A DNA stretch of 64,000 nucleotides from Euonymus europaeus (Eukaryota; Streptophyta; Magnoliopsida; Celastrales; Celastraceae): positions 5,003,001 to 5,067,000 of the forward strand of contig OY756961.1 of assembly GCA_963580455.1 (NCBI GenBank), in the 5' to 3' direction. The notes beneath the pieces were generated by a model. It saw nothing but the letters and a program-made list of their open reading frames with translations. It was not told the DNA's origin and searched no databases. The stretch's first letter is position 1; the number at the start of each line of letters is the position of its first letter. Made by a program: the position numbers and the translations under genes. This document shows positions 10,126 through 22,300 of this stretch, piece by piece.

Positions 10126-11737
10126 ATGGATTCTCCCATCTCTTCGCCGTTTTTGTTACTATTTGTTCTGCTATTCGCATTTTTACAGGCAACTTCAGCT
10201 CAAAATCAAGAAGACTTCCTTCGATGCCTTGGTCTTAGTTCACAGGAAGCTGCCTCCATATCTAAAGTCATATACACCCCAATCAACTCTTCTTATTCAT
10301 CAGTCTTGAATATCTCCATAAAAAACCTTAGGTTCTCCACACCAACTACTCCTAAACCTCAAGTCATTGTCACAACATTAAATGTCTCACATATTCAAAC
10401 AACCATAATGTGTGCTCAAAATCATGGAATGCAAATCAGAACTAGAAGTGGTGGCCATGACTGTGAGGGTCTGTCTTATGTTTCTGATGTACCATTTGTC
10501 ATCCTTGACATCATTAACATGCGATCGATCACAATTGATGAAGAAACTAGCAATGCCTGGGTTCAAGCTGGTGCAACCAATGGTGAAATTTATTACAGAA
10601 TTGGTGAGAAAAGTAGAACACTTGGTTTCCCATCTGGTGTTTGCATAGGAGTAGGTTCTGGTGGGTTCATCAGTGGGGGAGGATACGGCCCGTCTATGTG
10701 TAAATATGGTCTTGCAGCAGATCAAGTAATCGACGCACAATTAGTGAACGTTAAAGGGAGATTTCTGGACAGAAATTTAATGGGAGAAGACTTGTTTTGG
10801 GCTATTCGAGGAGGTGGAGGTACTAGCTTCGGAGTCGTCGTTGCTTGGAAAGTGAATTTGGTTCCAGTTCCAACTACTGTGACTGTATCCTCAATAACAA
10901 GGACCCTGGAACAAAACGCAACCAATCTTGTCTATAATTGGCAATCCATGACGCCTAATCTTCCTGGAGATATATACCTCAGGCTCATCCGAATAAGGAG
11001 GGGAGATAACAATCCAAGCTACCTTAGATGCCTTGTTTCTTGGCACAACTAATAGTCTCCTTCAACTGATGTAACTAGACAAGATAGCACTGAAATGAGC
11101 CGGGTTGAGTCTGCCCTCTTCTTTGTCGGATTTCCAATTGAATCCAAGGAATTGTTGCTCAATCGAAGACCATTTGATGCACGATTTAAAGCAAAATCAG
11201 ACTATGTCAAGGAACAAATTCCTGAATTTGCATTGGAAGGGTTGTGGGAAAGGCTTTTCGAGGTAGAAGAAGCATGGGCTATACAGCCTATACTCCTAAT
11301 TACTCCATAATCCATATGGAGGCAGAATGGGAGAGATTTCAGAATCAAGCATTCCTTTCCCACATAGAGCTGGTAATTTATACAAAATTCACTACTATGT
11401 GGGATGGCAAGAAGAAGACAGTGAAGCTTCACAAAAGTATATAAGTTGGATCAAAAGGCTTTACAGTTACATGGCTCCTTATGTTTCAAAAAATCCAAGA
11501 GAAGCATATATCAACTATAGAGATCCTGATATTGCCAGAAACAACAAAGGCAAATGCACAAGCTACAAACAAGCAAATATTTGGGATGAAAATTACTTCA
11601 AGAAGAACTTTGACAGATTGGTGAAAGTCAAGACCGTGGCCGATCCTTCTAATTTCTTCAGGAATGAACAAAGCATACCACCCATCTCATCATTTTGCAA
11701 CGCCTCAAGAGATGATAAGCTATCCTGTGCAATGTAA
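10126..11737 (+). pseudogene. BBE-like gene, frameshifted
   Basis: Intronless and closely related to the intact gene at 14750. It starts with a signal peptide (about residues 1-25, ending TSAQ) and keeps the flavin His (GGHDCEG, with Tyr changed to Cys) and the flavin Cys (GVCIGVG). Compared with the 14750 gene, it has a ~17-bp deletion near 11000 that causes the stop at 11050-11052. A ~25-bp deletion near 11072 restores the frame. An insertion near 11280-11305 shifts the frame again; the frame starting at 11327 then runs to the true C-terminus (NEQSIPPISS) with its stop at 11735-11737. The full-length protein cannot be made, so I call it a pseudogene. An N-terminal ~308-residue product is possible but would lack the substrate domain. 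Confidence 0.85.
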
Positions 11738-12014
11738 TGAGCTATTTTTCTACACTATTTGAAAGTCAATAAATTCTCCTAGATATATCATCATTTATGC
11801 AGAAACGGTGACTCTTTTATGAACCATATTTAGCTTGATCAAGGTTCTGAATCTCTCCTAGATAAATATGACCTCCATTACTAAAATATTTTTCTCAAAG
11901 ATTTCACAATCCTATAAAACTAAGATTACACTATAATTATACACGAAAATGAAAATGAAAAGAAAAGGGAAAACCCCAAATAGATATCAGTGTAATCATG
12001 GCCGCCGAGTCAGG

Positions 12015-12315
12015 TTAGGGATTGGAAGATACAGACCTTAAATGTGAGCTCTGCAAATCAGGAATCACATATTTCTGGGCTGCACTATCCCCAGAATTGG
12101 GTGGAGAGTCGGAGACAATCTGCTTTGGCCGATTCACATTCACCACTTTGATCCCAACTGCCGGTGAGCTACGAGCGGCACAATTGGTCGGGAAGGCAGC
12201 TGCAGTCCTGCGGATTCCATGTTTCCAGCTATCAATCCCCAGTCCTTGGTAAATCAGCCTTTCTCTCCCTCAACTTAAAGTCGGCCTCCAAAGCTTTGAA
12301 CGACAAAAAGCCCAT
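12015..12315 (-). pseudogene. fragment of an unidentified gene, frameshifted
   Basis: On the minus strand an ATG at 12313-12315 opens MGFLSFKALEADFKL and reads for 27 codons. A one-base frame change near 12233 then continues into an open frame with a coding-like composition (WKHGIRRTAAAF, VVNVNRPKQIVSD, PDLQSSHLRSV) ending at 12015. I do not recognise the family. The upstream sequence with GGGCCC and AAGCCCATG is repeated, as a shorter relic, at about 17840-17930 and 23690-23780, where an MGF-like start also lies on the minus strand. Confidence 0.4.
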
Positions 12316-13048
12316 GATTTTGTAAAATGGGTTACAATGGGCCCAAAAATACGTGTTTACAGAAGGGAAAAAAGATCCCCAAATTGGTAGGTTGCTTCTG
12401 TTTTCTTGAAGTATTCAGTGCCAGTTTCCTTTTATCGTCTCCTTCCTTCCTTTTTAAATCTCTCATTTCTCGATCTCAATACGAGATTTCTATTAGCTCT
12501 TGTGACATTAAAAAAAGAGTCTCAATACTTCTCATTCTGGTCCATATTTCAATGTCAACTGCAGATCCAATCCAATCCAATCTAAGATAGTTCTTGTATA
12601 GGGATGTCAGCGGCCGGCAATTCTTTGTCCTTATTTATCGATTGATTATTTTAATTTTGACTCCATGGTTGTAGCTATTGGCATGGGGAATCGTCGCCTA
12701 TTTATTCGTCTCCATCAACTACAATTACAATTGTGAAAATCACACCTTTTGATGACCGTAAAAAAGGGAACCGACCTGGATGAGGTCAGACTAACCGGTG
12801 GGATGGATGAATTGTCTGCACGATAAGTAAACATGAGTTAAGAGTCTCATCATGGCTTATCCTCTGACACAGTGGGCAGAGCTCAGTCTTCCGAAGCTAT
12901 GTACAAGATTAAGTGTAAATTGCCTCTAGAAAACTATCCGGCCTCGGTCTTCTCAAATAATGATACAAAAACAGTCTTCCTCTCTAATATTAAAAAAATT
13001 GCATAAATGTCTATCTTGTCGTACCTAATAATTTGACGTCGTTTATCT
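12316..13048. other. intergenic, nothing identified
   Basis: About 730 bp holding only the upstream flank of the unidentified gene fragment and unremarkable AT-rich sequence. I see no supported gene. Confidence 0.4.
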
Positions 13049-13345
13049 CACTACAAAAAAAATCGCGAATTATTGACGAAATTTTTTGTCGGTAATCCTA
13101 AAAATCCTTTGGTAATATTGATTACCGACCAAAAATTTCCGTCGTTAAAACTCTTATAGGTAATCTAAACACCGATGTGAACATTTTCACTTGTAATTAT
13201 CGATGGATTTTTTTTCGATAATTTATCGGCAAAAAAATAAAAAAATAGATTCCCCTTGTAATCCATCGGTAAAAAAAATAAAAAAATAAATTTTATCTGT
13301 AATCCGTTGGGAAAAAAATAAATCTATGTTAAATTTTTGGTTAGT
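13049..13345 (+). mobile_element. CACTA (En/Spm) transposon end, truncated
   Basis: It starts CACTACAAAAAAAATCGCG and continues with dense, oriented subterminal words (GGTAAT, TTACCGAC, TCGGCAA, CCATCGGTAAAA). This is the typical structure of a plant CACTA end. No matching inverted end was found in the next kilobase, so it is a truncated relic. From 13346 to 14490 I see a TATATAAG-containing stretch (about 13528), short (AT)n at 14287-14309 and (GATA)n near 14463-14482, and no gene. Confidence 0.55.
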
Positions 13346-14749
13346 AATAAACTAATTCTTCATACCCACTTTTGTCATATCTTTTTCAAAAAGAAAATTA
13401 AAAATCATTTATGGAGGTTGACCAAGTCAACGTCCACGTGTCGTGTATCGAGATGGATGGTACGACCTCCAATCAGTTGGCCGGACTGGACATTAGTAAA
13501 AACCTCTGACTCTGGGAGTTGTGCCTTATATAAGAGGTGAAAAGTCCGCTTGAAACTAAGACTCTTTCTCCCTCTTATCTGCGTCGTTGATCTTTGGGTG
13601 AATTGTCAGAGAATTTGAGTCTTATTTGAATTCTTATTCTAATGGGAGTATGGGTGTTATTTGAACTCCTCTCCTAATGAGAGTAGGACTCCTCTTTAGC
13701 ATTAGTCCCAACATCTGCCATTTGGAAAATCAATTGTTGTATGATAAGAGGATTGGGCCTCCATATACATAAGATCCCTTACCTTACATTTTTTTATGTT
13801 GGATTTTGTTTAAACAATATGTATATAAATTCTTAGGTGCGAACGTCCGTATAAGTTATCAACATCTGCTTAAATACAGCCTCAACGAACTGAACAACAG
13901 CATAGTGGCAAAGTGTTTTGGCCTCCATTCTAAAAATAAAAAACTAAGTGCAAATCTGTACTTTGCGCGACTCAGGTTTTATCTCTAAAAGTTTGTATTA
14001 TTAATTTTATTCTCATTTTTTATATTTTTCTAAAACAATTATGTATACATAATGGTTTTATTACAGTTTTAAAACTTAAGTAGGCTTTTTGATTAGGGAT
14101 TTCTTTGGTGAACTTGTTAATTGTAATTTTATAGTATTTCATCAGCTCTAGAGAGCATTTTTGTTAAAGCAAATGCTTTTCTACTTGGTATTGTCATATT
14201 TAGCTTGATAGATCAATACAGATATTGAACTCCTATATCACATTTATCTTAAATCCTAAGTGACTTCATGAAAACCATTTGTGAATATATATATATATAT
14301 ATATATATGATGATTGATTAATTGATTGAGCTATTACATTCAGAATCATGATACCTCTATTTTTTTTTAAATTATTAAAAAAAAGTTACTAAATTATATA
14401 AAATTTCTCTTTCTTATGTGTCTTTTTGTGAAGCAGGTGTGAGGCTCCAATTTTTAATACATATATAGATATAGATAGATAGATGGTGCCCATATAAGAG
14501 TATTACTATACCGCCTGCAAAGATTTAAAAAACTCAAATTAATCTTGTTGCTTGAACTGGCCTCTCATGAGAATTTTATCAAATCCACAGTACCAAAGCT
14601 CTTTCAGTTTTGCAATATCTCTACGTCCTATCTATCCCAACAAGCAACAAAGACAAAAAAAACTCACTTTCAAAGGTCATAAACGCGCCTTCTCACTAGT
14701 ATACATAAGGCACCATCTTTTATCTCGATCTTCATAGGCAACACCATAA

Positions 14750-16369
14750 ATGAATTCTCCAATCCCTTCTTCAATGTTTCAATTACTAATAATTGTTCTG
14801 CTCCTCTCATTTTCACAAGAAACTTCAGCTCAAACCCATGAACACTTTCTTCAATGCCTTAGAAGGGACCCTGCCTCCATAACAAAAGTCATATACACCC
14901 CAATCAACTCTTCATATTCATCAGTCTTGAACATCTCTGTACAAAACCTTAGGTTCTCCACACCTACCACTCCTAAACCATTAGTCATAGTCACAGCATT
15001 GGATGTCTCTCATATTCAAACAACTATAAGGTGTGCCCAGAATCATGGAATTCAAATCAGAACTAGAAGTGGCGGTCATGACTATGAGGGTCTGTCTTAT
15101 GTTTCTGATGTACCATTTGTCATCCTTGACCTCGTTAACATGCGATCGATCTCAATTGACGAAGAATCTAGCACTGCTTGGGTTCAAGCTGGTGCAACCA
15201 ATGGCGAACTTTATTATAAAATTTCTGAGAAAAGTAGAACGCTTGGCTTCCCGGCCGGTGTTTGCACAAGTTTGGGTTCTGGTGGGCACATCAGTGGAGG
15301 AGGATACGGACCACTGACGCGCAAATATGGTCTTGCCGCAGATCAAGTGATCGATGCAGAACTGATCGACGTTAATGGGAGACTTCTTGATAGAAATTCA
15401 ATGGGAGAAGACTTGTTTTGGGCTATTAGAGGAGGCGGAGGTGCTAGCTTCGGAGTCATTGTTGCTTGGAAAGTGAATTTGGTTCCAGTTCCATCTACTG
15501 TGACCGTATTCTCTGTCACGAGGACCCTGGAACAAAACGCAACCAATCTTGTTTATAGATGGCAATCCGTGGCGCCTAAGCTTCCTGGAGATATATACCT
15601 TAGGCTCATCATCAGCAGAGTGAATTCCACTGAAGAAGGGAAGACCACAATCCAAGCAACCATCGATGCCTTGTTTCTTGGCACAACTAATAGTGTCCTT
15701 CAACTTACGCAAGAGAGCTTCCCTGAGTTGAATGTTACCAGACAAGATTGCACTGAAATGAGCTGGATTGAGTCTGTTCTCTTCTTTGCCGGATTTCCAA
15801 TTGAATCCAAGCAATTGTTGCTTAATCGGAGTGCATTTGATGCACGGTTCAAAGCGAAATCAGACTTTGTCAAGGAACCAATTCCTGAATTTGCATTGGA
15901 AGGATTGTGGGAAAGGCTTTTTGAAGAAGAAGCAGCAGGGGCCATGCTACTACTTTTTCCTTACGGAGAGAGAATGAGCGAGATTTCTGAATCGAGCACT
16001 CCTTTCCCACACAGAGCTGGGAATTTGTACAAAATTGAACACTATGTGAGATGGGAAGAAGATGGAACTGAGGCATCACAAAAGTACATAAATTGGATCA
16101 GAAGACTCTACAGTTACATCACCCCTTACGTTTCAAAACATCCACGAGAAGCATATTTCAATTATAGAGATCTTGACATTGGCACAAACAGAAGAAACGA
16201 TCATACAAGCTATAAACAGGCAAGAATTTGGGGAGTCAAGTATTTCAAGAACAACTTCGACAGATTGGTAAAAGTCAAGACTGAGGTCGATCCTTGTAAT
16301 TTCTTCAAGAATGAACAAAGCATACCACCTATCTCATCAGGTTGCTACAAGGCAAGACACAACAAGTAA
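14750..16369 (+). CDS. BBE-like FAD-linked oxidoreductase, secreted
   Basis: An intact intronless ORF of 539 residues, the usual family length. Residues 1-27 are a signal peptide (cleavage after ETSA). The FAD-binding PCMH domain spans about 75-250. Both bicovalent flavin anchors are present: His110 (RSGGHDYEG) and Cys172 (GVCTSLG). Their spacing of 62 equals that of reticuline oxidase (His104/Cys166). Leu175, three after the Cys, is the oxygen gatekeeper position; Leu is associated with poor O2 use (dehydrogenase type). The active-site strand reads K-I-E (428-430) where most family members have K-I-Q. This places a Glu near the position of the catalytic Glu of berberine bridge enzyme. The BBE domain ends in NYRDLDIGTN and NEQSIPPIS. 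Known substrates in the family include monolignols, oligosaccharides and alkaloids; the substrate here is unknown. Paralogs lie at 10126 and 21243. Confidence 0.9.
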   Translation: MNSPIPSSMFQLLIIVLLLSFSQETSAQTHEHFLQCLRRDPASITKVIYTPINSSYSSVLNISVQNLRFSTPTTPKPLVIVTALDVSHIQTTIRCAQNHGIQIRTRSGGHDYEGLSYVSDVPFVILDLVNMRSISIDEESSTAWVQAGATNGELYYKISEKSRTLGFPAGVCTSLGSGGHISGGGYGPLTRKYGLAADQVIDAELIDVNGRLLDRNSMGEDLFWAIRGGGGASFGVIVAWKVNLVPVPSTVTVFSVTRTLEQNATNLVYRWQSVAPKLPGDIYLRLIISRVNSTEEGKTTIQATIDALFLGTTNSVLQLTQESFPELNVTRQDCTEMSWIESVLFFAGFPIESKQLLLNRSAFDARFKAKSDFVKEPIPEFALEGLWERLFEEEAAGAMLLLFPYGERMSEISESSTPFPHRAGNLYKIEHYVRWEEDGTEASQKYINWIRRLYSYITPYVSKHPREAYFNYRDLDIGTNRRNDHTSYKQARIWGVKYFKNNFDRLVKVKTEVDPCNFFKNEQSIPPISSGCYKARHNK

Positions 16370-16622
16370 TTGTCTTAACGTAATAAATTATTGTTCTTCC
16401 CTATTAATAAAGAAATTCTATATGTAGATCTTCTAATCAACAAATACAATAATTCAACACTCCGAGATAAATCTGACGTACATTGCTACACTTACATATT
16501 TTCCCAAAATTCTTGTCAAGCCTACCAAGTCGGTTTAAATGTGTGATTTATTGGTAGAGCATTACAACTTGTGCATGTTTTTATTAGTTGTATATAAGAT
16601 AGGCTATGACTATGAAAATAAG

Positions 16623-17569
16623 TGGAAATTCGGTGAACCTCACCAAGATCGTTAGTCAATAAAATATGAAAACAATTGCGGAAAATAAAAATAAATAAGA
16701 ACATCACAATTTTAATGAGGAAACCTCACTGGGAAAAACTTCGAGTCTATGAGCGACCAACCTTGAGAAACAATTCACTAATCACAAATCAAAAGTATAA
16801 CATTTTCTATGATCTAAAGATATCGCTCGTATATCTCATTCAGTGTATGTTTCAACTCAACACTCAACTCAATTAGGTAAAGCTTGTTTTTGTCTTCTCC
16901 AAAAGACTTCATGATCAAAGAACCAACTCATTCTACTCTAAGAACACAATTGAACCTTTTTTGAAAAGACACCAACCAAAACAACAAGTCCTCACTCAAT
17001 AAAAGATCAAAAATTATGAGAAAATTGAACACAAAAAGAAGCGAAAGAATGATTATCAATATTACATACTAGTTTCCATCACCCTAAATGAAACCTAGAT
17101 CAACTATTTATTGATCACGTGAACCTTGAAGAATATATCTCCCTTTTGAATGGAATAGCTACGTTCTTATCGCTTGAGAAGTATTTCAGATAAAACAAAA
17201 CAACACTTGTTGATAATTCATAATTCATACCGGATTTTAGTGATAAGAATATAATCCTACACGACATCATATATCTTCTTAACTCTTAAGACCAATTAAA
17301 GATCTACATGAAACCATTCATTAACCCCATGTATGACTTGATCACTTAATCACATGCACACCTTCACTACATCACTTTACATGGCACACAATCGATATAC
17401 ACGACATTATCATTATTGTTAAAGTATGGTATCATCATTAAAGTAAAACAAGTGTAATACACATGTGATGTATCCATGCAAATTATACTTATCCATTCTA
17501 AATTATACTTATCTACAAAAGAAGCACATCTAACCCGAGTAACATCACACAATTGTCAAAAATAAACCA
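16623..17569 (+). mobile_element. interspersed element (TGG...CCA ends, 8-bp target duplication)
   Basis: Copy B of the segmental duplication lacks sequence here, which defines an insertion. AAAATAAG occurs on both sides (16615-16622, 17570-17577), an apparent 8-bp target duplication. The ends are TGGAAATTCGG...AATAAACCA. A second member lies inverted in copy B (22301-23405). No ORF resembles a transposase. TG...CA ends would fit a solo LTR and the 8-bp duplication would fit hAT, so the class is unresolved. Confidence 0.65.
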
Positions 17570-17978
17570 AAAATAAGACAACCCAAACACTAACTAGCTT
17601 TTCTCTAGGTTCCCCACTGTCGCTAATCTCTGAGCAGCACAATTCGTAGTGAACATAATACATATGTGGAGTAAGAATGATAGGAGTAGTAAGATAATTG
17701 ATAATTTTGTGAGTATTTTTATATTCAATTTTTTTCCTGAGATCTAGATGTTTATAAGCCAATAATAAATACCGGCCGTCATTATCCCATCAAAATTTCC
17801 AATCCACCCACTATCCCTTAGGCCGAAGTACTAATTACTAAAGCTGGGGTCCGAAGCTTTGAACAATCGAAAGCCCATGAGGCCATGACCTTACAAAAAG
17901 GTCTGTACAGGTCCAATGGGCCAGTTTTGATGAAAATGTCTTATAGTTATGTGGATTATGATTTCTCAACTAAATGAT

Positions 17979-20937
17979 GGGGAAATTGTAGGCCGGTATA
18001 TGAAATGGGAATGTTGGGCAATAAGGTATGACCGCCAAAATTTTGTTTGATTTTTAGTCACATTTTATGTTCTTTGTCAAAACTGCCCCTATCTCAGCAA
18101 ATTTAAATTCAATTTGATAATTATAGATAAACGTGGTCCCCTCGTGAACTGTGCCACATTTCTATCACAAAATTTAAATTATATTTAATTGTCTCGTTAA
18201 TCGTGATATAACTGTATCACAAAATTCAAAATTTATATCATCGTCTCGTGAATCGTGATATCCTAACATGCATGATACTCAAAGCACGCTGTTGTGATTG
18301 TAATGTGATACATTTGTGATACATTTGTATTTAATCTATGATACTCATCTACGATTGTTAACCAATTTCAATTTAAATTCAAATTGTAAATCATTCAAAC
18401 TGTAGATGTCAAAATGACGTGATACCCAAACTCAATTTCAAATTCGTGATACCCAAATTCAATTACAAATTCGTAATACCCAATTACTCATATCCAGTTG
18501 ATAAACCTCTCCACGCACCAGAACAACGCGACTTCTCCGACATCGAGACACTACTCCTCCGGCAACGATATCTATGATGCTTAAACACTGAGAATGTTAC
18601 TTGAAATTGATGCATTAATTGTAGCTTTACTATACTTTTGTGATACCTCTGTGCTATCTGGATACATTGATGATACCAGGAAAAAAGAAACTGTAAACAT
18701 ACCACATTATAGGTCAAGCCTTCAATAGGTTGTTGGCCTTATTGACAGAAACACTACTGAAGTAGCCTTCCCTGAGCGAAAAAATCAAATCAAATATCAA
18801 CAAAGCATGAATGTATCTTAAGAGTATCACAAACAAATACTACTAAAACAAGCTTTCTTGCAATCAAAAAACCAAACCAAATGTCAACAAAGCATGAAGG
18901 TATCTTAAGTGTATCACAGAAATAAAACTAGTGAAACAACATTTTCAGCAACCAAAAAAATAAAACCAAATATCAACAAAAACTATAGTACGACATCGAG
19001 ACGCTACTCCTCCAGTAACGATCTTTGTGATGCCTAAACACTGAGAATGTTACTTGAAATTGATGCATTAATTGTAGCTTTCCGATACTTTTGTGATACC
19101 TCTGTGCTATCTGGATACATTGATGATACCAGGAAAAAAGAATAAACTGTAAACATACCACATTATAGGTCAAGCCTTCAAGAGGTTGTTGGCCTTATTG
19201 ACAGAAACACTACTGAAATAGCCTTCCCTGCAGCGAAAAAATCAAATCAAATATCAACAAAGCATGAATGTATCTTAAGAGTATCACAAACAAATACTAC
19301 TAAAACAAGCTTTCTTGCAATAAAAAAAACAAACCAAATGTCAACAAAGCATGAAGGTATCTTAAGTGTATCACAGAAATAAAACTAGTGAAACAACATT
19401 TCCAGCAACCAAAAAAATAAAAACAAATATCAACAAAAACTATAGTACGACATCGAGACGCTACTTCTCCGGTAACGATCTTTGTGATGCCTAAACACTG
19501 AGAATGTTACTTGAAATTGATGCATTAATTGTAGCTTTCCGATACTTTTGTGATACCTCTGTGCTATCTGGATACATTGATGATACCAGGAAAAATGAAT
19601 AAACTGTAAACATACCACATTATAGGTCAAGCCTTCAAGAGGTTGTTGGCCTTATTGACAGAAACACTACTGAAATAGCCTTCCCTGCAGCAAAAAAATC
19701 AAATCAAATATCAACAAAGCATGAATGTATCTTAAGAGTATCACAAACAAATATTACTAAAACAAGCTTTCTTGCAATAAAAAAAACAAACCAAATGTCA
19801 ACAAAGCATGAAGGTATCTTAAGTGTATCACAAAAATAAAACTAGTGAAACAACATTTCCAGCAACCAAAAAAATAAAAACAAATATCAACAAAAACTAT
19901 AGTACGACATCGAGACGCTACTCCTCCGGTAACGATCTTTGTGATGCCTAAACACTGAGAATGTTACTTGAAATTGATGCATTAATTGTAGCTTTCCGAT
20001 ACTTTTGTGATACCTCTGTGCTATCTCGATATATTGATGATACCAGGAAAAATGAAGAAACTGTAAACATACCACATTATAGGTCAAGCCTTCAAGAGGT
20101 TGTTGGCCTTATTGACAGAAACACTACTGAAATAACATTCCCTGTAGCGAAAAAATCAAATCAAATATCAATAAAGCATAAATGTATCTTAAGACTCTTA
20201 CCAGAATTGAATTGAAGGTAATCCTTGTTGGAGGGAACTCTACACGTGAGTTAAGGATGAAAGGTTGCCCTTACCAAAGATCTTGTACCATCACTACAGG
20301 TGATTCCATTGTAGCTCAGGTACAATCAATCATCATAAACATTATATATGACATTTGAGGCCTAGCCTTGATTACTTTGATCAGAATATTCATTTCGCTT
20401 AGCAAATACGGAGAAAAGACGAACAAAAACTATTCCAAATAATTCAAACCCTGAATCTGATATAGAAAGGGAGGAGAGAGGAGGCTTACCTGGTTACGGT
20501 ATGTGGAAATAAGAGGAACTCCCGCCGCATCGAGCAATACTCTTTTATGAGCGCAACACGAAGACGATGATCTACGACGAGATTGAAGACTTACCCTGAA
20601 AACAACATTACTCGAAGAATCAGCGAACCCGAGATCACGTGAAAGGCCGGGATGTTTCCCGATCCGATGAACTAAAAAAACCTGCAAATCTATTTGTGCG
20701 AGCGAAAGGGTTTTAGATAAAAGGAGGGAATGAAATTGTAAAGGCAAAGACGAGGATTTCAAAACATAAAGCACTGAGATTCAAAATTCAAAGTGAAGGG
20801 TAGCTTTGTCATTAATGAAAAATATTTGGATTTAAAATTACAAAATTACCGATTTTTTGACCTTACAACAATTTACAAAACTTGTCTTACATTTTTACAA
20901 ATAAGTATGTAAAAGTATACTTATTGGCAATTTCCCC
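17979..20937. mobile_element. non-autonomous MULE, 2,959 bp, with internal tandem array
   Basis: It begins GGGGAAATTG (17979) and ends CAATTTCCCC (20928-20937), an inverted repeat that continues with GTATA at matching distance. The empty site is preserved in copy B (near 23835: TAAAATGAT). Here the flanks are TAAATGAT (17971-17978) and TAAAAGGAT (20938-20946), a decayed 9-bp duplication typical of Mutator-like elements. GTGATAC/GTATCAC words are dense throughout. I see no transposase. A minus-strand frame at 20430-20774 (114 codons, Ser/Arg-rich) is unassigned and could be captured or random. Confidence 0.8.
18537..20190. repeat. tandem array, 457-bp unit, about 3.6 copies
   Basis: The landmark CGACATCGAGACGCTACT recurs near 18537, 18993, 19450 and 19907, a period of 457 bp. 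Units 2 to 4 are almost identical; the first is more diverged. Each unit holds two related sub-blocks around TCAACAAAGCATGAA and GTATCTTAAG. The last unit breaks off near 20190. The array lies wholly inside the MULE at 17979-20937. Confidence 0.85.
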
Positions 20938-21242
20938 TAAAAGGATTCCATTTGAACCATTGTACATAAAATAAAAGATATCTAATAAGAGCATTACTAT
21001 ACCGCCTGCAAAGATTTAAAAAATTCAAATTAATCTTGTTACTTGAACTGGCCTCTCGTGAGAATTTTACAAATCCACAGTACCAAAGCTCTTTCAGTTT
21101 CGCAATATCTCTGCGTCCTATCTATCCCAACAAGCAACAAGGACAAAAAAAACTCATTTTCTAAGGTCATAAACGCGCCTTCTTCTCACTAGTATACATA
21201 AGACACCATCGTTTATCTCGATCTTCCTAAGCAACGCCATAA

Positions 21243-22277
21243 ATGAATTCTCCAATCCCTTCTTCAATGTTTCCATTACTAATTATTGTTCTGCTCTTCT
21301 CATGTTCACAAGAAACTTCAGCTCAAACCCATGAACACTTTCTTCAATGCCTTGGCCATTATTCAGGGGACCCTACCTCCATATCTAAAGTCGTATACAC
21401 CCCAATCAACTCTTCATATTCATCAGTCTTGAACATCTCTGTACAAAACCTTAGGTTCTCCACACCTACCAATCTTGTGGCACCTAAGCTTCCTGGAGAT
21501 ATTTACCTGAGGCTCGTCATCATCAGAGTGAATTCCACTGAAGAAGGGAAGACGACAATCCAAGCAACCTTCGATGCCTTGTTTCTTGGCACAACTAATA
21601 GTCTCCTTCAACTGATGCAAGAGAGCTTCCCTGAGTTGAATGTGACAAGACAAGATTGCAATGAAATGAGCTGGATTGATTCTGTTCTCTTCTTTGCCGG
21701 ATTTCCAATTGAATCAAAGGAACTGTTGCTTAATCGGAGAGCATTTGACGCACGGTTCAAAGCGAAATCAGACTATGTCAAGGAACCAATTCCTGAATTT
21801 GCATTGGAAGGATTGTGGGAAAGGCTTTTCGAGGAAGAAGCAGCAGGAGCCAGACTAGTACTTTTTCCTTACGGAGGGAGAATGAGCGAGATTTCAGAAT
21901 CGATCACTCCTTTCCCACACAGAGCTGGGAATTTGTACAAAATTCAACCTTATGTGAGATGGGAAGAAGAAGGAACTGAGGCATCACAAAAGTACATAAA
22001 TTGGATCAGAAGACTCTACAGTTACATCACCCCTTATGTTTCAAAACATCCAAGAGAAGCATATGTCAATTATAGAGATCTTGACATTGGAACCAACAGA
22101 AGAAGCGATCATACAAGCTATAAACAGGCAAGAATTTGGGGAGTGAGGTATTTCAAGAACAACTTCGACAGATTGGTAAAAGTGAAGACCAAGGTCGATC
22201 CTTGTAATTTCTTCAGGAATGAACAGAGCATACCAGCTATCTCATCAGGTTGCTACAAGTCAAGACACAACAAGTAA
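21243..22277 (+). pseudogene. BBE-like gene with in-frame loss of the FAD-binding domain
   Basis: An open frame of 344 codons: signal peptide (1-27), N-terminal segment to STPT, then directly NLV and APKLPGDIYL, followed by a complete substrate/BBE C-terminal region. Aligned to the 14750 protein, residues 74-265 and 269-274 are missing (about 576 and 18 bp, both multiples of three). The first deletion lies between ACCA microhomologies. Both flavin anchors and the PCMH domain are gone, so it cannot bind FAD in the family manner. The remaining frame is undamaged, and the active-site strand reads K-I-Q. I call it a pseudogene; a secreted non-catalytic product cannot be excluded. Confidence 0.8.
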
Positions 22278-22300
22278 TTGTCTTAACGTAATAAATTATT

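Larger units (their letters stand above)
14491..20985 (+). repeat. tandem segmental duplication, copy A
   Basis: Copy A starts near AAGAGTATTACTATACCGCC (about 14495) and ends at the junction GATATCTAAT (about 20985), where copy B starts with the same promoter sequence (AAGAGCATTACTATACCGCC). It contains the intact BBE-like gene at 14750 and its 3' flank, plus two later insertions (16623-17569 and 17979-20937). Without the insertions it is about 2.6 kb, matching copy B (20986-23891). Confidence 0.8.

Noticed and set aside
18484..20087. Four similar ~66-residue frames at 457-bp spacing as a tandem gene family
   Set aside because: They are the same position of a non-coding tandem repeat inside a MULE; frame length merely follows repeat identity.
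20430..20774. 114-codon minus-strand frame as a host gene
   Set aside because: It lies inside a MULE, has no recognised motif and could be random or captured sequence.
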